Positions 1 through 8,857 are shown, numbered from the stretch's first letter. The stretch is 50,095 nt of DNA from CAYNHT01 sp964397485 (GCA_964397485.1 CAYNHT010000006.1:1-50095), one strand, 5' to 3'. Notes: generated from the sequence alone by a model not told the origin. A program made the numbers and translations.

Positions 1-1
1 T

Positions 2-835
2 AATAATGCTGGATTAACATCAACAGCAACCCAAACAGTTAAGGTAGATAAAACAGCCCCTATTATAAATCTAATTGGTAGCGACTCAATTACTATTAAT
101 TTAGGAACAGTGTATAATGATGCTGGCGCAAATGCTACTGATTTACATAGTGGAATTTCAGCTAGTGTAACTACATCAGGTACGGTAAATACAAATGTTG
201 CAGGAACATATATAATTTCTTATAATGTTAGTGATAATGCAGGAAATGCGGCAGTAACAAAGACAAGAACAGTAAAAGTATTGGCTCCTTATACAATTAC
301 AAATATGATTAGAAACGGTGGCTATGAAAACGGATCTAGTTATTGGAGTTTATCAAGAGCTACAGTTGTATCTGATGTAAAATATGAGGGTTCTTATTCA
401 TTGAGGTTTGATTCATATGCTGAGCCTAGTGCCGCAATGAGTATGCAAACGTTAACTCATTCAGCCCCTATATATGGTCATAAATACTACGGTTCAGTTA
501 TGTTCTTGTCAACAACAGGGTTTACAACATATGATAATCGATATGAATGGTATTATGCAGATACAGCAGGAGCACTTTTAGTGTTTGCTAATAAATCTAA
601 TTCAACAACAAATTGGATTAGGCTATCAAACATAACTACCTTGTCTAATAATGATTATGTTGGAAACAATTGGTACATTAGGAACTTCATAAGAAATAGT
701 AATGCCTATTCGTATACCGACAATCTTATTCTTGTTGATTTAACTGCTACTTTTGGAGCAGGAAATGAACCCGATTTAACGTGGTGTAATAATAATATAG
801 GATATTTCGAGGGTAATGCGACAGTTTATAAATAA
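2..835 (+). CDS. Secreted surface protein, Ig-like repeats plus carbohydrate-binding-like C-terminus (5' partial)
   Basis: The frame is open from base 2, so the gene begins outside the window. The first residues (NNAGLTSTATQTVKVD) look like the end of one bacterial Ig-like repeat. A complete DUF5011-type repeat follows to about residue 97, with the usual AGTYIISYNVSDNAGN core. The rest resembles a jelly-roll carbohydrate-binding module (NGGYENGSSYWS near its start), and the tail DLTATFGAGNEP is common in Firmicute and phage surface proteins. There is no LPXTG motif or C-terminal membrane segment, so attachment must lie in the missing part or the protein is released. A strong hairpin terminator follows. 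The role is inferred to be adhesion or glycan binding; the ligand is unknown. Confidence 0.75.
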   Translation, partial: NNAGLTSTATQTVKVDKTAPIINLIGSDSITINLGTVYNDAGANATDLHSGISASVTTSGTVNTNVAGTYIISYNVSDNAGNAAVTKTRTVKVLAPYTITNMIRNGGYENGSSYWSLSRATVVSDVKYEGSYSLRFDSYAEPSAAMSMQTLTHSAPIYGHKYYGSVMFLSTTGFTTYDNRYEWYYADTAGALLVFANKSNSTTNWIRLSNITTLSNNDYVGNNWYIRNFIRNSNAYSYTDNLILVDLTATFGAGNEPDLTWCNNNIGYFEGNATVYK

Positions 836-856
836 AGCGATGATAATATATAATTC

Positions 857-885
857 AAAAAAGTAAATTCTATTTACTTTTTTTT
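857..885 (+). terminator. Rho-independent terminator of the surface-protein gene
   Basis: A perfect 12-bp stem (857-868 with 872-883) has a 3-base loop and runs into a T tract. It separates the surface-protein gene from the lipid kinase. Confidence 0.85.
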
Positions 886-893
886 ACCAAAAT

Positions 894-921
894 TTGACTT
901 TAATATTGGAGAGAGTATAAT
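894..921 (+). promoter_or_regulatory. Sigma-A type promoter of the lipid kinase gene
   Basis: TTGACT, 16-bp spacer, TATAAT, placed 18 bases before the chosen start and just after a terminator. Confidence 0.75.
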
Positions 922-938
922 ATTTTTAGGTGATTATT

Positions 939-1811
939 ATGAATCGAATATTTATTGTTAATCCAAAGGCTGGAAAAGGCAAAGCTTTGAAGGCTGCTAA
1001 AATTATTGAAAGTATATGTGAACAAGAAAATCTTGAATATATTATTCATTATACAAAGGAAAAAGAGGATGCAACTTGCATTGCTAGACAATATCGAGAA
1101 AACGAAAATATAGTTTATAGTGTTGGCGGGGATGGAACTTTAAATGAAGTTGTTAATGGAATAGCATTAAGCAATACTATATTAGGCATTATTCCTGCAG
1201 GTACAGGCAATGATTTTGTTAGATCGTTAACACCAAAAAGAGAACTAGTAACCAAAATAGATATAGGAAAAGTTAATCATAAGTATTTTATTAATATTGC
1301 TTCGCTTGGTTTAGATGCCAAAATAGCTAAGAATGCAGATATAATGAAAGCTAAGAAAATACCAAATAGTCTGGTATACCTATCTAGTATTGGTTACACA
1401 ATATTTAATTATGAAAATACTAAAGTAAAAATTAACAATAGCAAGCATGATGATATGGTAACATTGATGGCTTTTTGTAATGGATGTTATTATGGTGGTG
1501 GAATAAAATTAGCCCCTAACGCTAGTATAGAAGATGGTTTTATGGATGTATATATGGTAGATGATTTATCTAAGTATAAAATACTGTATTTACTTACAAA
1601 GTTATTAACAAGTAGTCATGAAAGACACCCATCTGTTCATAAATATAGAACAGATAAAATTACAGTAGATTCATCTGAAAATCTATTGTTTAATGTGGAT
1701 GGTGAAATAATGATTGATAATCATTTTGATATTGAAATTATCAATAACGGAATTAACTTGATAAGTAACGATCATCCTAAAATAATGAAGTTATTAAAAA
1801 ATAGGATTTAA
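939..1811 (+). CDS. dagK: Diacylglycerol/lipid kinase (DagK/YegS family)
   Basis: Phosphorylates a lipid such as diacylglycerol with ATP at the membrane face, feeding phosphatidic acid back into phospholipid synthesis. The 290-residue product has the family pattern: NPKAGKG near the N-terminus, GGDGTLNE at about 63-70, GTGNDF at about 88-93 and a late NVDGE near 251. There is no signal peptide or membrane helix, as expected for this peripheral enzyme. The ATG at 939 is chosen because AGGTGA at 928-933 lies just before it; an in-frame GTG at 930 falls inside that ribosome site. The gene has its own promoter and its terminator overlaps the stop codon. Family assignment is firm; the exact lipid substrate is not visible. 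Confidence 0.9.
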   Translation: MNRIFIVNPKAGKGKALKAAKIIESICEQENLEYIIHYTKEKEDATCIARQYRENENIVYSVGGDGTLNEVVNGIALSNTILGIIPAGTGNDFVRSLTPKRELVTKIDIGKVNHKYFINIASLGLDAKIAKNADIMKAKKIPNSLVYLSSIGYTIFNYENTKVKINNSKHDDMVTLMAFCNGCYYGGGIKLAPNASIEDGFMDVYMVDDLSKYKILYLLTKLLTSSHERHPSVHKYRTDKITVDSSENLLFNVDGEIMIDNHFDIEIINNGINLISNDHPKIMKLLKNRI

Positions 1812-1823
1812 ACCTATTTTTTT
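1796..1823 (+). terminator. Terminator overlapping the dagK stop
   Basis: Stem AAAAATAGG (1797-1805) pairs with CCTATTTTT (from 1813) around a 7-base loop. The 5' arm lies in the last codons of dagK. Confidence 0.75.
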
Positions 1824-1824
1824 G

Positions 1825-1853
1825 TTGAAATTTACCCAACTTACTAGTATAAT
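1825..1853 (+). promoter_or_regulatory. Sigma-A type promoter
   Basis: TTGAAA, 17-bp spacer, TATAAT; 32 bases upstream of the ATG at 1886. Confidence 0.8.
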
Positions 1854-1885
1854 TGTGATGTATTAATTAAGTTGGGGTGATATGC

Positions 1886-3250
1886 ATGAAATATAATAAA
1901 GAAAAACTGTTTATTATATCAAGTTTACTATTTTTGATAAGTTTAACTATATTTTATAGTTTTCGTTTGGTATATTATTATAAAATTGAAAATAGCCCCC
2001 TTCCTCCTAATCAAAATTTAATAGGTGTTTTGACTTCTCAAAGTAATATAGTTACAAGTGGTGATGGTTTATATGAAACGGAAGATGAATATATTTTTAG
2101 AGGAACCAATGTAAATAACTATTTATATTATTCTTCTCGCATATGGCGTATAATTGGCATAAATGATGATGGCAGTATTAAAATTATTACAGATGAACCG
2201 CAAACAACGATTGTGTGGGGATACGATAGTAATGATTATAATAATTCATATATACGTAGCTGGTTAAATCCGATTGATGATGTAGAAAATACAGGCTTTT
2301 TCTATAACAGTTTGGACGATGCAGATATATATATTACTACTAGTAATTGGTGCGCTGATATAATAGAAGATGTTAATAATGTAAGTTGCAATAACATAGT
2401 TGATAATGATGCAATTGGCTTGTTAAGTATAAATGACTACAAAAAAGCAGGTGCACAAAACAGTTATTTAAAAAAAGAATTTTATGAATGGACAATTAAT
2501 GGATATACTGATAATCAAGTGTGGTATCGCATGCCTAGTGGTGAACTAAGTAATAATTCTAATAGTGAAAATAGTTATTATGCTCATGCAGTTAGGCCTG
2601 TTGTTAATATAAAAGGTGATATTAAAGTTATTTCTGGTGATGGGAAAAAAGAAAGTCCGTTTATCATTAGGAAAAATAACGTTGATTCATTAGAACAAGT
2701 AAGTGTTGGTGATTATATAGACTACAGTGGATATAACTGGAGAGTTTCAACGAAAAATGATGAAGCGGTCAAACTTGTAATGAATGGATATATAAAAGAT
2801 CAAAATGGTGATTTAATTTTAAAATCTTTTTCAACAAAAGGCGATTCCTTCAACCCTAGTAAAATTGATAATATTGGATATTATTTAAATAATAATTTTT
2901 ATAATAGTTTGTCTAATTATGACTATTTAGTTATGGGTAATTGGAATAGTGGCGATTATAATAGTGAAAATAATTATGATTACAAAAAAGTATATGATAG
3001 TAAAATAGAGGCTAAAGTTGGTTTACTTAGTGTTGGAGAACTATTTGTAAATGATTTTGATTCCTATGCTACTATAACAGGTGCAAATAAAAACGAAGAA
3101 ACAATCTATACAATTCTTGCTGATGGCCGTTTATTTGCTGACTCAGTAGAAACAGAGATGAAGGTAAGACCATCAATATTTATAGACATAACCCTTAATA
3201 TAGTAAGTGGAAATGGAACTATAAAAAATCCGTATAAAATAAGTAGATAG
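1886..3250 (+). CDS. Membrane-anchored exported protein with two tandem DUF6273-like domains
   Basis: Function unknown. The 454-residue product has one N-terminal membrane segment (about residues 6-26) after a short Lys-rich start, so the rest should lie outside the cell. It contains two related units. The first runs from RIWRIIGI (about 85) to VRPVVNI and SGDGKKESPF (about 235-255). The second runs from YNWRVS (about 282) to VRPSIFI and SGNGTIKNPY (about 427-450). A W-R core closed by a V-R-P strand resembles DUF6273-like surface domains of gut Firmicutes; this comparison is from memory. The ATG at 1886 follows GGGGTGA at 1874-1880; a GTG at 1877 is inside that site. The phosphodiester glycosidase gene follows after 11 bases and is probably co-transcribed. 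Confidence 0.7.
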   Translation: MKYNKEKLFIISSLLFLISLTIFYSFRLVYYYKIENSPLPPNQNLIGVLTSQSNIVTSGDGLYETEDEYIFRGTNVNNYLYYSSRIWRIIGINDDGSIKIITDEPQTTIVWGYDSNDYNNSYIRSWLNPIDDVENTGFFYNSLDDADIYITTSNWCADIIEDVNNVSCNNIVDNDAIGLLSINDYKKAGAQNSYLKKEFYEWTINGYTDNQVWYRMPSGELSNNSNSENSYYAHAVRPVVNIKGDIKVISGDGKKESPFIIRKNNVDSLEQVSVGDYIDYSGYNWRVSTKNDEAVKLVMNGYIKDQNGDLILKSFSTKGDSFNPSKIDNIGYYLNNNFYNSLSNYDYLVMGNWNSGDYNSENNYDYKKVYDSKIEAKVGLLSVGELFVNDFDSYATITGANKNEETIYTILADGRLFADSVETEMKVRPSIFIDITLNIVSGNGTIKNPYKISR

Positions 3251-3261
3251 CAGGTGAAAAA

Positions 3262-4350
3262 ATGAAAGATGAAGACATTGAAATAATAGAAATAAATGAA
3301 GAAAATAGCAAGGAAATAAAAACGAGTCAAAAAAAATCAGGTAAGAAATTGTTAATTAGTTTAATTGTCCTAGATTTATTTGCGATTATAGGATTATTTA
3401 TAACATATGGACCTATAGATTATTTTAGAGATTTTCTTATTACAACTGCTATGAGGACGCAAAGTCACAAATATTTAGCTAGAATTTTCTATGATGATAA
3501 AACAATAAATAGAATAATGGCTAATAATTATGTTGGTGATTTTAATGAAGACACTAATAGTTCTGATATAGTTGTTGGGAATGTAATCGATACGGGTTTT
3601 TATGAATCTATCTACGAGGAACAAATTTTAAAAAGAGATCCTGATAATAATGATTATAAAATTATACCTGTAAGTGGAACCAATTATATGGGATGGAAAT
3701 ACGAAGGATATTTGGTCGCTATATATGATCCTTCAAGAGTAGAGTTGGCTATTGCTAAAAAGAGTGGCTCAACTGGACAACGATTAAGACAAATAACTAA
3801 GGATAATAGCGCAATAGTGGGGATAAATGCTAGTGGCTTTGTTGATCGTAACGAACAAGGAATGGGTGGAGAACCTACTGGTGTTGTTATCAAAGATGGC
3901 AAAGTTATATCAAATACAACAAGACAAAACAGATATATATCAGGATTTAACAATGATAATGTTTTAGTTCTAACAAAAGATACACCGCAACAAGCAATAC
4001 AAAAGGGAATGCGTGATGCTGTTCAGTTTGGACCTTTTTTAATTGTTAATGGGAAACCTGCATTTGTAAAAGGCGATGGTGGCTGGGGGATTCAACCAAG
4101 AACTGTTTTGGCTCAACGAAAAGATGGAATTGTATTATTTTTAGTAGTTGATGGTAGGCAAACTCATAGTACGGGAATAGATATTCCAGAAATGATTAAG
4201 ATTTTATCAAGATATCGTGCTCATAATGCTGTAAATATGGATGGTGGAGCCTCTAGTGCTCTAGTAGTTAATAACGAACTTTACAGCAAACCATGCGCAT
4301 ATAACGAAACTGGGGAAAGATGGATTCCTAATGCTTGGATTTTAAAATAA
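3262..4350 (+). CDS. Membrane-anchored phosphodiester glycosidase (NAGPA domain)
   Basis: Belongs to the phosphodiester glycosidase family (NAGPA domain, YbbF/YcgQ-like), whose mammalian member uncovers GlcNAc-phosphate diesters. Bacterial members are thought to act on envelope glycan phosphodiesters. The 362-residue product has an acidic, lysine-rich cytoplasmic start, one membrane helix at about 29-51 and an extracellular catalytic domain. Visible family features are INASGFVDR, the VVDGRQ strand, and NMDGGASSALVV near 325-335, followed by a C-terminal ERWIPNAW. An AGGTGA ribosome site precedes the ATG. It shares a transcript with the upstream duplicated-domain protein, which suggests a joint surface role, and a terminator follows. 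The substrate is not deducible. Confidence 0.85.
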   Translation: MKDEDIEIIEINEENSKEIKTSQKKSGKKLLISLIVLDLFAIIGLFITYGPIDYFRDFLITTAMRTQSHKYLARIFYDDKTINRIMANNYVGDFNEDTNSSDIVVGNVIDTGFYESIYEEQILKRDPDNNDYKIIPVSGTNYMGWKYEGYLVAIYDPSRVELAIAKKSGSTGQRLRQITKDNSAIVGINASGFVDRNEQGMGGEPTGVVIKDGKVISNTTRQNRYISGFNNDNVLVLTKDTPQQAIQKGMRDAVQFGPFLIVNGKPAFVKGDGGWGIQPRTVLAQRKDGIVLFLVVDGRQTHSTGIDIPEMIKILSRYRAHNAVNMDGGASSALVVNNELYSKPCAYNETGERWIPNAWILK

Positions 4351-4358
4351 ATATAGAG

Positions 4359-4382
4359 AATGACCTTAACAGGTTATTTTTT
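4359..4382 (+). terminator. Terminator after the phosphodiester glycosidase
   Basis: Stem AATGACCT / AGGTTATT around loop TAAC, followed by a T run. Confidence 0.75.
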
Positions 4383-4383
4383 A

Positions 4384-4412
4384 TTGAAAAACAAGCCAAA
4401 ATATATTATAAT
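4384..4412 (+). promoter_or_regulatory. Sigma-A type promoter of the dusB operon
   Basis: TTGAAA, 17-bp spacer, TATAAT immediately after the terminator; probably drives dusB, the RDD gene and lysS. Confidence 0.8.
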
Positions 4413-4428
4413 GAGTTAGGTGATAATT

Positions 4429-5412
4429 ATGTGGCAGATAGGTAATGTTACAATAAAAAATAAAATAGTTTTAGCTCCTATGGCTGGAATATGTAATAGT
4501 GCATATCGCACAATTATTAAAGAAATGGGCTGCGGACTTATATATGCCGAAATGGTTAGTGATAAAGCAATTAGTTATGGTAATGATAAGACTATAGATA
4601 TGCTTTATATGACTGATTTTGAACGACCGTTAGTTCAACAAATATTTGGTTGTGATGTTGACTCATTTGTTACCGCTGCTAAATACATATACAATACTAT
4701 GAAACCAGATATTATTGATATTAATATGGGATGTCCAGTTCCTAAGGTTGCGGTTAGAAGTCAAGCAGGAAGTGCGTTATTAAAAAATCCTGATAAGGTA
4801 TATGCAATAGTGACGGCGGTTGTTGGGGCTGTACCAATTCCTGTAACAGTTAAAATCAGAAGCGGTTGGGATAACAAAAGTATTAATGCTGTTGAAATAG
4901 CAAAAATATGTGAAAAAGCTGGAGCAAAAGCAATTACTGTTCATCCTAGAACAAGAAGTCAAGGATATAGTGGAAATGCTGATTGGAAAATAATCAAGGA
5001 AGTAAAAGATAATGTAAGTATACCGGTTATTGGAAATGGTGATATAAAATCATGTTATGATGCTAAAAGAATGCTTGATGAAACTAATTGTGATGCTATT
5101 ATGATTGGTAGAGGAGTATTAGGGAATCCATGGCTTATAAAAGAGTGCGTTGAATATTTAGAATCGGGTATTGAGCCTGTTAAAATAACTCCTAAAAATA
5201 AAATAGATATGATAAGAAAGCATCTGGAATATCTACTGAAAATAAAAGATGAAAAAATAGCTTTATTAGAAATGCGTAGTCATGCCGCATGGTATTTAAA
5301 AGGGATACCTAATACTAATGAACTAAAGAAGAAGATATTTACTATAGATAAGTTTGAAGAAATGAAATCATTATTAGATAGATATGAAAAGGAGGAGATT
5401 TATGAAAGCTAA
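4429..5412 (+). CDS. dusB: tRNA-dihydrouridine synthase (DusB/Nifr3 type)
   Basis: FMN- and NADPH-dependent reduction of uridine to dihydrouridine in tRNA. The 327-residue TIM barrel shows LAPMAGICN at about 15-23 (FMN loop), NMGCPVPKV with the catalytic Cys near 103, KIRSGW, the HPRTRSQGYSG segment, GNGDI, and IGRGVLGNPW near 225-235. The ATG at 4429 has AGGTGA in front; an in-frame GTG at 4420 lies within the ribosome site. The 3' end overlaps the RDD gene by 11 bases, and the order dusB - RDD - lysS places tRNA modification next to aminoacylation, as in many Firmicutes, where dusB lies beside lysS. Confidence 0.93.
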   Translation: MWQIGNVTIKNKIVLAPMAGICNSAYRTIIKEMGCGLIYAEMVSDKAISYGNDKTIDMLYMTDFERPLVQQIFGCDVDSFVTAAKYIYNTMKPDIIDINMGCPVPKVAVRSQAGSALLKNPDKVYAIVTAVVGAVPIPVTVKIRSGWDNKSINAVEIAKICEKAGAKAITVHPRTRSQGYSGNADWKIIKEVKDNVSIPVIGNGDIKSCYDAKRMLDETNCDAIMIGRGVLGNPWLIKECVEYLESGIEPVKITPKNKIDMIRKHLEYLLKIKDEKIALLEMRSHAAWYLKGIPNTNELKKKIFTIDKFEEMKSLLDRYEKEEIYES

Positions 5413-6010
5413 TTATGTGAAAAGATTTTCCGCTTATATTATTGATATTATGTTATTATCAATATTTCTATTGCTTTTTAATTTCTTTATACCTGAAAGT
5501 CATAATGTAAATGTTTTAAACCAGGAATTAAACACAATAAATGAATTAGCACTAAAAAGCGAAATAAGTGTTAATAGTTATATAAATCAATTCGCAGATA
5601 TTATTCATGATTTGGATCAAGAAAGAATAATGATGAGTATTGTTAATGCAATATTAATTATTAGTTACTTTGTGGTCGTACCTTACTTTAAAGAGGGGAA
5701 GACGCTTGGAAATTACATAGTTGGCATTAGAATAGTACGTGAAGATAAACATTATTTATCTTTGAATAATTTATTAATTCGTAATATAATAATTAATGGA
5801 CTGGGATATATGCTTATTTCTCTAGCTTGTATATATTTACTTCCTAGTTTATCTTATTTTATAGTTGTATCTATTTTAGGGTTTATGCAAATTTTACTAG
5901 TAATTATTAGTGCTTTTATGGTAATATATAGAAAAGACAAACGAGGATTACATGATATTTTAAGTTATACTAAAGTAATCGTCGATAAAAAAACAGAGGT
6001 GAAAGAATGA
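5402..6010 (+). CDS. RDD family membrane protein
   Basis: A 202-residue membrane protein of the RDD family, whose role is unclear (some members are proposed to be transporters). It has hydrophobic segments at about 12-32, 80-98, 130-150 and 155-178. The family's Arg-Asp signature is shifted here: KRFSAYIIDIMLL near the start, GKTLGNYIVGIRIV in the middle, and KDKRGLHDIL at the end, which is the standard RDD-family close. The ATG at 5402 is chosen because AAGGAGGAG (5390-5398) lies directly before it; an upstream ATG at 5384 has no ribosome site. It overlaps dusB by 11 bases and lysS by 4 (ATGA), so translation of the three is probably coupled. Confidence 0.8.
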   Translation: MKANYVKRFSAYIIDIMLLSIFLLLFNFFIPESHNVNVLNQELNTINELALKSEISVNSYINQFADIIHDLDQERIMMSIVNAILIISYFVVVPYFKEGKTLGNYIVGIRIVREDKHYLSLNNLLIRNIIINGLGYMLISLACIYLLPSLSYFIVVSILGFMQILLVIISAFMVIYRKDKRGLHDILSYTKVIVDKKTEVKE

Positions 6011-7491
6011 GAGAATTTACAGAACAAGAATTAGTTCGCAGAAAGAAAGCAGAAGAATTAGCTAAAAAAGGTATAGATCCTTTTGGACATCGTTTTGATA
6101 TTACTTCTAATTCTAAGGAAATAAAAGAAACGTATGAAGAACATACTCAAGACGATTTGCATGATAAGGAAATACCTGTAAAAATAGCTGGTCGTATAAT
6201 GACTAAAAGAGGAAAAGGTAAAGCCGGATTTATGCATATTCAAGATAATTTTGGGCAAATTCAAATATATGTTAGATTAGATATTGTAGGAGAAGAACAA
6301 TACGAGTTATTTGATAATGCTGATTTAGGTGATATTGTTGGTATTGAGGGTAATGTATTTCGAACAAATATGGGAGAATTAAGCGTAAAAGCTACAAAGT
6401 ATACTCATTTAGCAAAAGCATTAAAACCTCTTCCAGAGAAATATCACGGTATTAGTGATCCTGAAATCAAATTACGTAAGAGATATTTAGATATTATTAT
6501 GGATCCTGAAATTAAAGAATTGTTTAGACGCAAACAACAATTTTGGGCGACCATACGTAATTACTTAATTGAAAATGGTTTTTTAGAAGTTGAAACGCCA
6601 ATTTTAGAAAATAGTGCTGGTGGTGCAGCTGCAACTCCATTTAGTACTCATCATAATGCACTTGACTTAGATGTGTTTTTAAGAATTTCAATGGGAGAGT
6701 TATGGCAAAAGAAATTATTAGTTGCTGGTTATGAAAAAACTTTTGAAATTGGACGTCAGTTCAGAAACGAAGGTATGAGCCCAGAGCATTTACAAGATTA
6801 TACTCAAATGGAATTTTATTGGGCATATGCAGATTATAAAGACGGTATGGAATTTGTTAAAGAGATGTATCGAAGAGTTACCAAAAACGTATTAGGTACT
6901 TCTAAATTCACATCTAAAGGATATGAAATAGACATGGATGCTGAATGGGAAATTTATGATTTTGAAACGATAATCAAAAAAGGAACTGGTGTAAGTATCT
7001 ATGAAGCTACAAAAGAGGACGTTATAAATGGTTTAAAAGAGGCCGGAGTTGAATTCGACCCAAGTGCTCCTTATTGGAGATTAGTAGATACTTTGTGGAA
7101 AGTTGTTCGTAAAACATTGAGCGGGCCAGGATTTTTAGTTGGACAGCCAGTAGAATTAAATCCACTTCCAAAAAGATTGAAGGATGATCCTCGTAAAGTT
7201 GCACAATTCCAAGTTATTTTAGCTGGTTCAGAAATGGGTAATGGTTATACAGAATTAAATGATGCTATTGATTTAGAAGCACGTTTTAAAGAACAAAGAG
7301 ATATGGCAGAAGCTGGAGATGAAGAAGCTCATGAGCATGATGCTGAATTCATTGAAGCACTTGAATATGGTATGCCACCAGCATTTGGTTTTGGAGTATC
7401 AGAAAGATTGTTCTCAACATTAATGGATAGACCGATTAGAGAGTGTGTAATGTTTCCTTTAATGAAACCTATAAATAGTAATGAAAAATAA
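6007..7491 (+). CDS. lysS: Lysyl-tRNA synthetase, class II, divergent subtype
   Basis: Charges tRNA-Lys. The 494-residue product has an N-terminal OB fold (KIAGRIMTKRGKGKAGFMHIQD, about 57-80) and the class II core. Motif 2 is FRNEGMSPEHLQDYTQMEFYW (about 253-273) and the end is GFGVSERL...PLMKP. Bacillus-type LysS has GLGIGIDRL in the last position; here motif 3 is GFGVSERL. The stretch WKVVRKTLSGPGFLVGQP at about 361-378 also differs from the usual Firmicute form. From memory this pattern resembles candidate-phyla-radiation LysS, which would suggest transfer. No T-box precedes it; it is read with dusB and the RDD gene and ends at a strong terminator. Function as LysS is secure; the subtype claim is from recall. 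Confidence 0.92.
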   Translation: MREFTEQELVRRKKAEELAKKGIDPFGHRFDITSNSKEIKETYEEHTQDDLHDKEIPVKIAGRIMTKRGKGKAGFMHIQDNFGQIQIYVRLDIVGEEQYELFDNADLGDIVGIEGNVFRTNMGELSVKATKYTHLAKALKPLPEKYHGISDPEIKLRKRYLDIIMDPEIKELFRRKQQFWATIRNYLIENGFLEVETPILENSAGGAAATPFSTHHNALDLDVFLRISMGELWQKKLLVAGYEKTFEIGRQFRNEGMSPEHLQDYTQMEFYWAYADYKDGMEFVKEMYRRVTKNVLGTSKFTSKGYEIDMDAEWEIYDFETIIKKGTGVSIYEATKEDVINGLKEAGVEFDPSAPYWRLVDTLWKVVRKTLSGPGFLVGQPVELNPLPKRLKDDPRKVAQFQVILAGSEMGNGYTELNDAIDLEARFKEQRDMAEAGDEEAHEHDAEFIEALEYGMPPAFGFGVSERLFSTLMDRPIRECVMFPLMKPINSNEK

Positions 7492-7502
7492 TTGAATTTA
7501 AT

Positions 7503-7536
7503 AGACAAGAAAAAAAGGTATTTCTTGTCTTTTTTA
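7503..7536 (+). terminator. Terminator of the dusB-lysS operon
   Basis: Stem AGACAAGAAA / TTTCTTGTCT with an 8-base loop and a T run. Confidence 0.88.
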
Positions 7537-7557
7537 TTTATATTTACTCTGAAGGGT

Positions 7558-7607
7558 AAATTTCATCTGATATTTTTTTAGTATCTAAAAATATATTTAT
7601 GAAATTT
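7558..7607. repeat. Inverted repeat upstream of the ackA promoter
   Basis: AAATTTCAT at 7558-7566 and ATGAAATTT at 7599-7607 are perfect inverted arms 32 bases apart, ending 2 bases before the -35 box. This could be an operator or an A+T-rich coincidence. Confidence 0.4.
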
Positions 7608-7609
7608 GA

Positions 7610-7638
7610 TTGAAAAAGATTTGTATCTTTGCTATAAT
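7610..7638 (+). promoter_or_regulatory. Sigma-A type promoter of ackA
   Basis: TTGAAA, 17-bp spacer, TATAAT; 27 bases before the ackA start. Confidence 0.85.
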
Positions 7639-7665
7639 TAATAGGTAATAAATGAGGAGGTCACA

Positions 7666-8844
7666 ATGAAAATTTTATCAGTAAATGCAGGGAGTTCATC
7701 CTTAAAATTCCAACTTATTGAAATGCCAGAAGAATTACAATTAGTAGAAGGACTAATTGAAAGGATTGGTATGGATAAGGGGAAAATAAAATTAAAAATT
7801 AATGGAGAAAAATTCGAAAAAGAATTGGAAATAAAAGATCATAAAGAAGGAGTTAAATTATTAGTAGAGGCTTTGCTTGAAAATAATGTTGTATCAAAAG
7901 TTGAAGATATTGAAGCAGTAGGACATAGAATGGTTCATGGCGGAGAAAAATTCAATCAATCAGTTATTTTGACTGATGAAGTACTAAGTGTTTTTGAATC
8001 ACTAATACCACTAGCTCCACTTCACAATCCAGCTAACTTAACAGGAGTAGAAGCATTTAAAGAAATTCTTCCTAATGCTTTAATGGTTGGAGTATTTGAT
8101 ACGGCTTTTCATCAAACAATGGAAAAAGAAGCGTATATGTATGCAACTCCATATGATTGGTATGAAAAATATAGCGTTAGAAAATATGGATTTCATGGAA
8201 CAAGTCATCGATATGTATCAGAAAAATGTGCAGAAATTTTAGAAAATGAGAATGCTAAAATAATAGTTGCTCACTTAGGAAACGGTGGAAGTCTATGCGC
8301 AGTAAATGCAGGAAAATCAATTGATACAACAATGGGATTTACACCACTTGCAGGAATACCTATGGGAACAAGAAGTGGTGATATAGACCCAGCCATTATT
8401 GAGTTCATTTGCGAAAAAGAAAATAAATCAGTTAAAGAAGTAACAAATATGCTTAATAAGGAGTCAGGATTTAAAGGAGTTTCTGGAGTGTCGTCAGATT
8501 CTAGAGATATTGAAGATGCGATAGCAAATGGGAATGAAAGAGCAATTCTTGCACAAGATATATATACAAGAAAAATCGCAAGTTATATTGCAATTTATGA
8601 TATGCTTTTAAAAGGTTCAGACGCAATTTGTTTCACTGGTGGAATTGGTGAAAATGCTGCTGATACTAGAAAAGAGATAATTGAAAGATTATCTTCACTT
8701 GGTGTAAAAATAGATTTAGAAAAAAATAATGTTAGAGGTAAAGAAACTCTTATTTCAACAGAAGATTCTAAGATTAAAGTTTTTATAATACCGACAAACG
8801 AAGAGTTAATGATTGCAAGAGATACATTTGGTTTTACCAAGTAG
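7666..8844 (+). CDS. ackA: Acetate kinase
   Basis: Interconverts acetyl phosphate plus ADP with acetate plus ATP, the substrate-level phosphorylation step of acetate fermentation. The 392-residue product matches the usual length. Visible are the N-terminal phosphate loop NAGSSSLKF (6-14), GHRMVHGGEKF (about 87), FDTAFHQTM (about 144), the catalytic-region HGTSHRYVSEK (about 178), AHLGNGGS (about 205) and GGIGENAA (about 325). GAGGAGGT lies 8 bases before the ATG. No phosphotransacetylase gene is in the window, so acetyl phosphate must be supplied by an enzyme encoded elsewhere. nrnA follows after 13 bases and probably shares the transcript. Confidence 0.96.
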   Translation: MKILSVNAGSSSLKFQLIEMPEELQLVEGLIERIGMDKGKIKLKINGEKFEKELEIKDHKEGVKLLVEALLENNVVSKVEDIEAVGHRMVHGGEKFNQSVILTDEVLSVFESLIPLAPLHNPANLTGVEAFKEILPNALMVGVFDTAFHQTMEKEAYMYATPYDWYEKYSVRKYGFHGTSHRYVSEKCAEILENENAKIIVAHLGNGGSLCAVNAGKSIDTTMGFTPLAGIPMGTRSGDIDPAIIEFICEKENKSVKEVTNMLNKESGFKGVSGVSSDSRDIEDAIANGNERAILAQDIYTRKIASYIAIYDMLLKGSDAICFTGGIGENAADTRKEIIERLSSLGVKIDLEKNNVRGKETLISTEDSKIKVFIIPTNEELMIARDTFGFTK

Positions 8845-8857
8845 GAAGTGTGATAAA

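Noticed and set aside
5384..5401. Upstream ATG of the RDD gene
   Set aside because: It lies in front of the strong AAGGAGGAG site and has no ribosome site of its own; ATG at 5402 is better placed.
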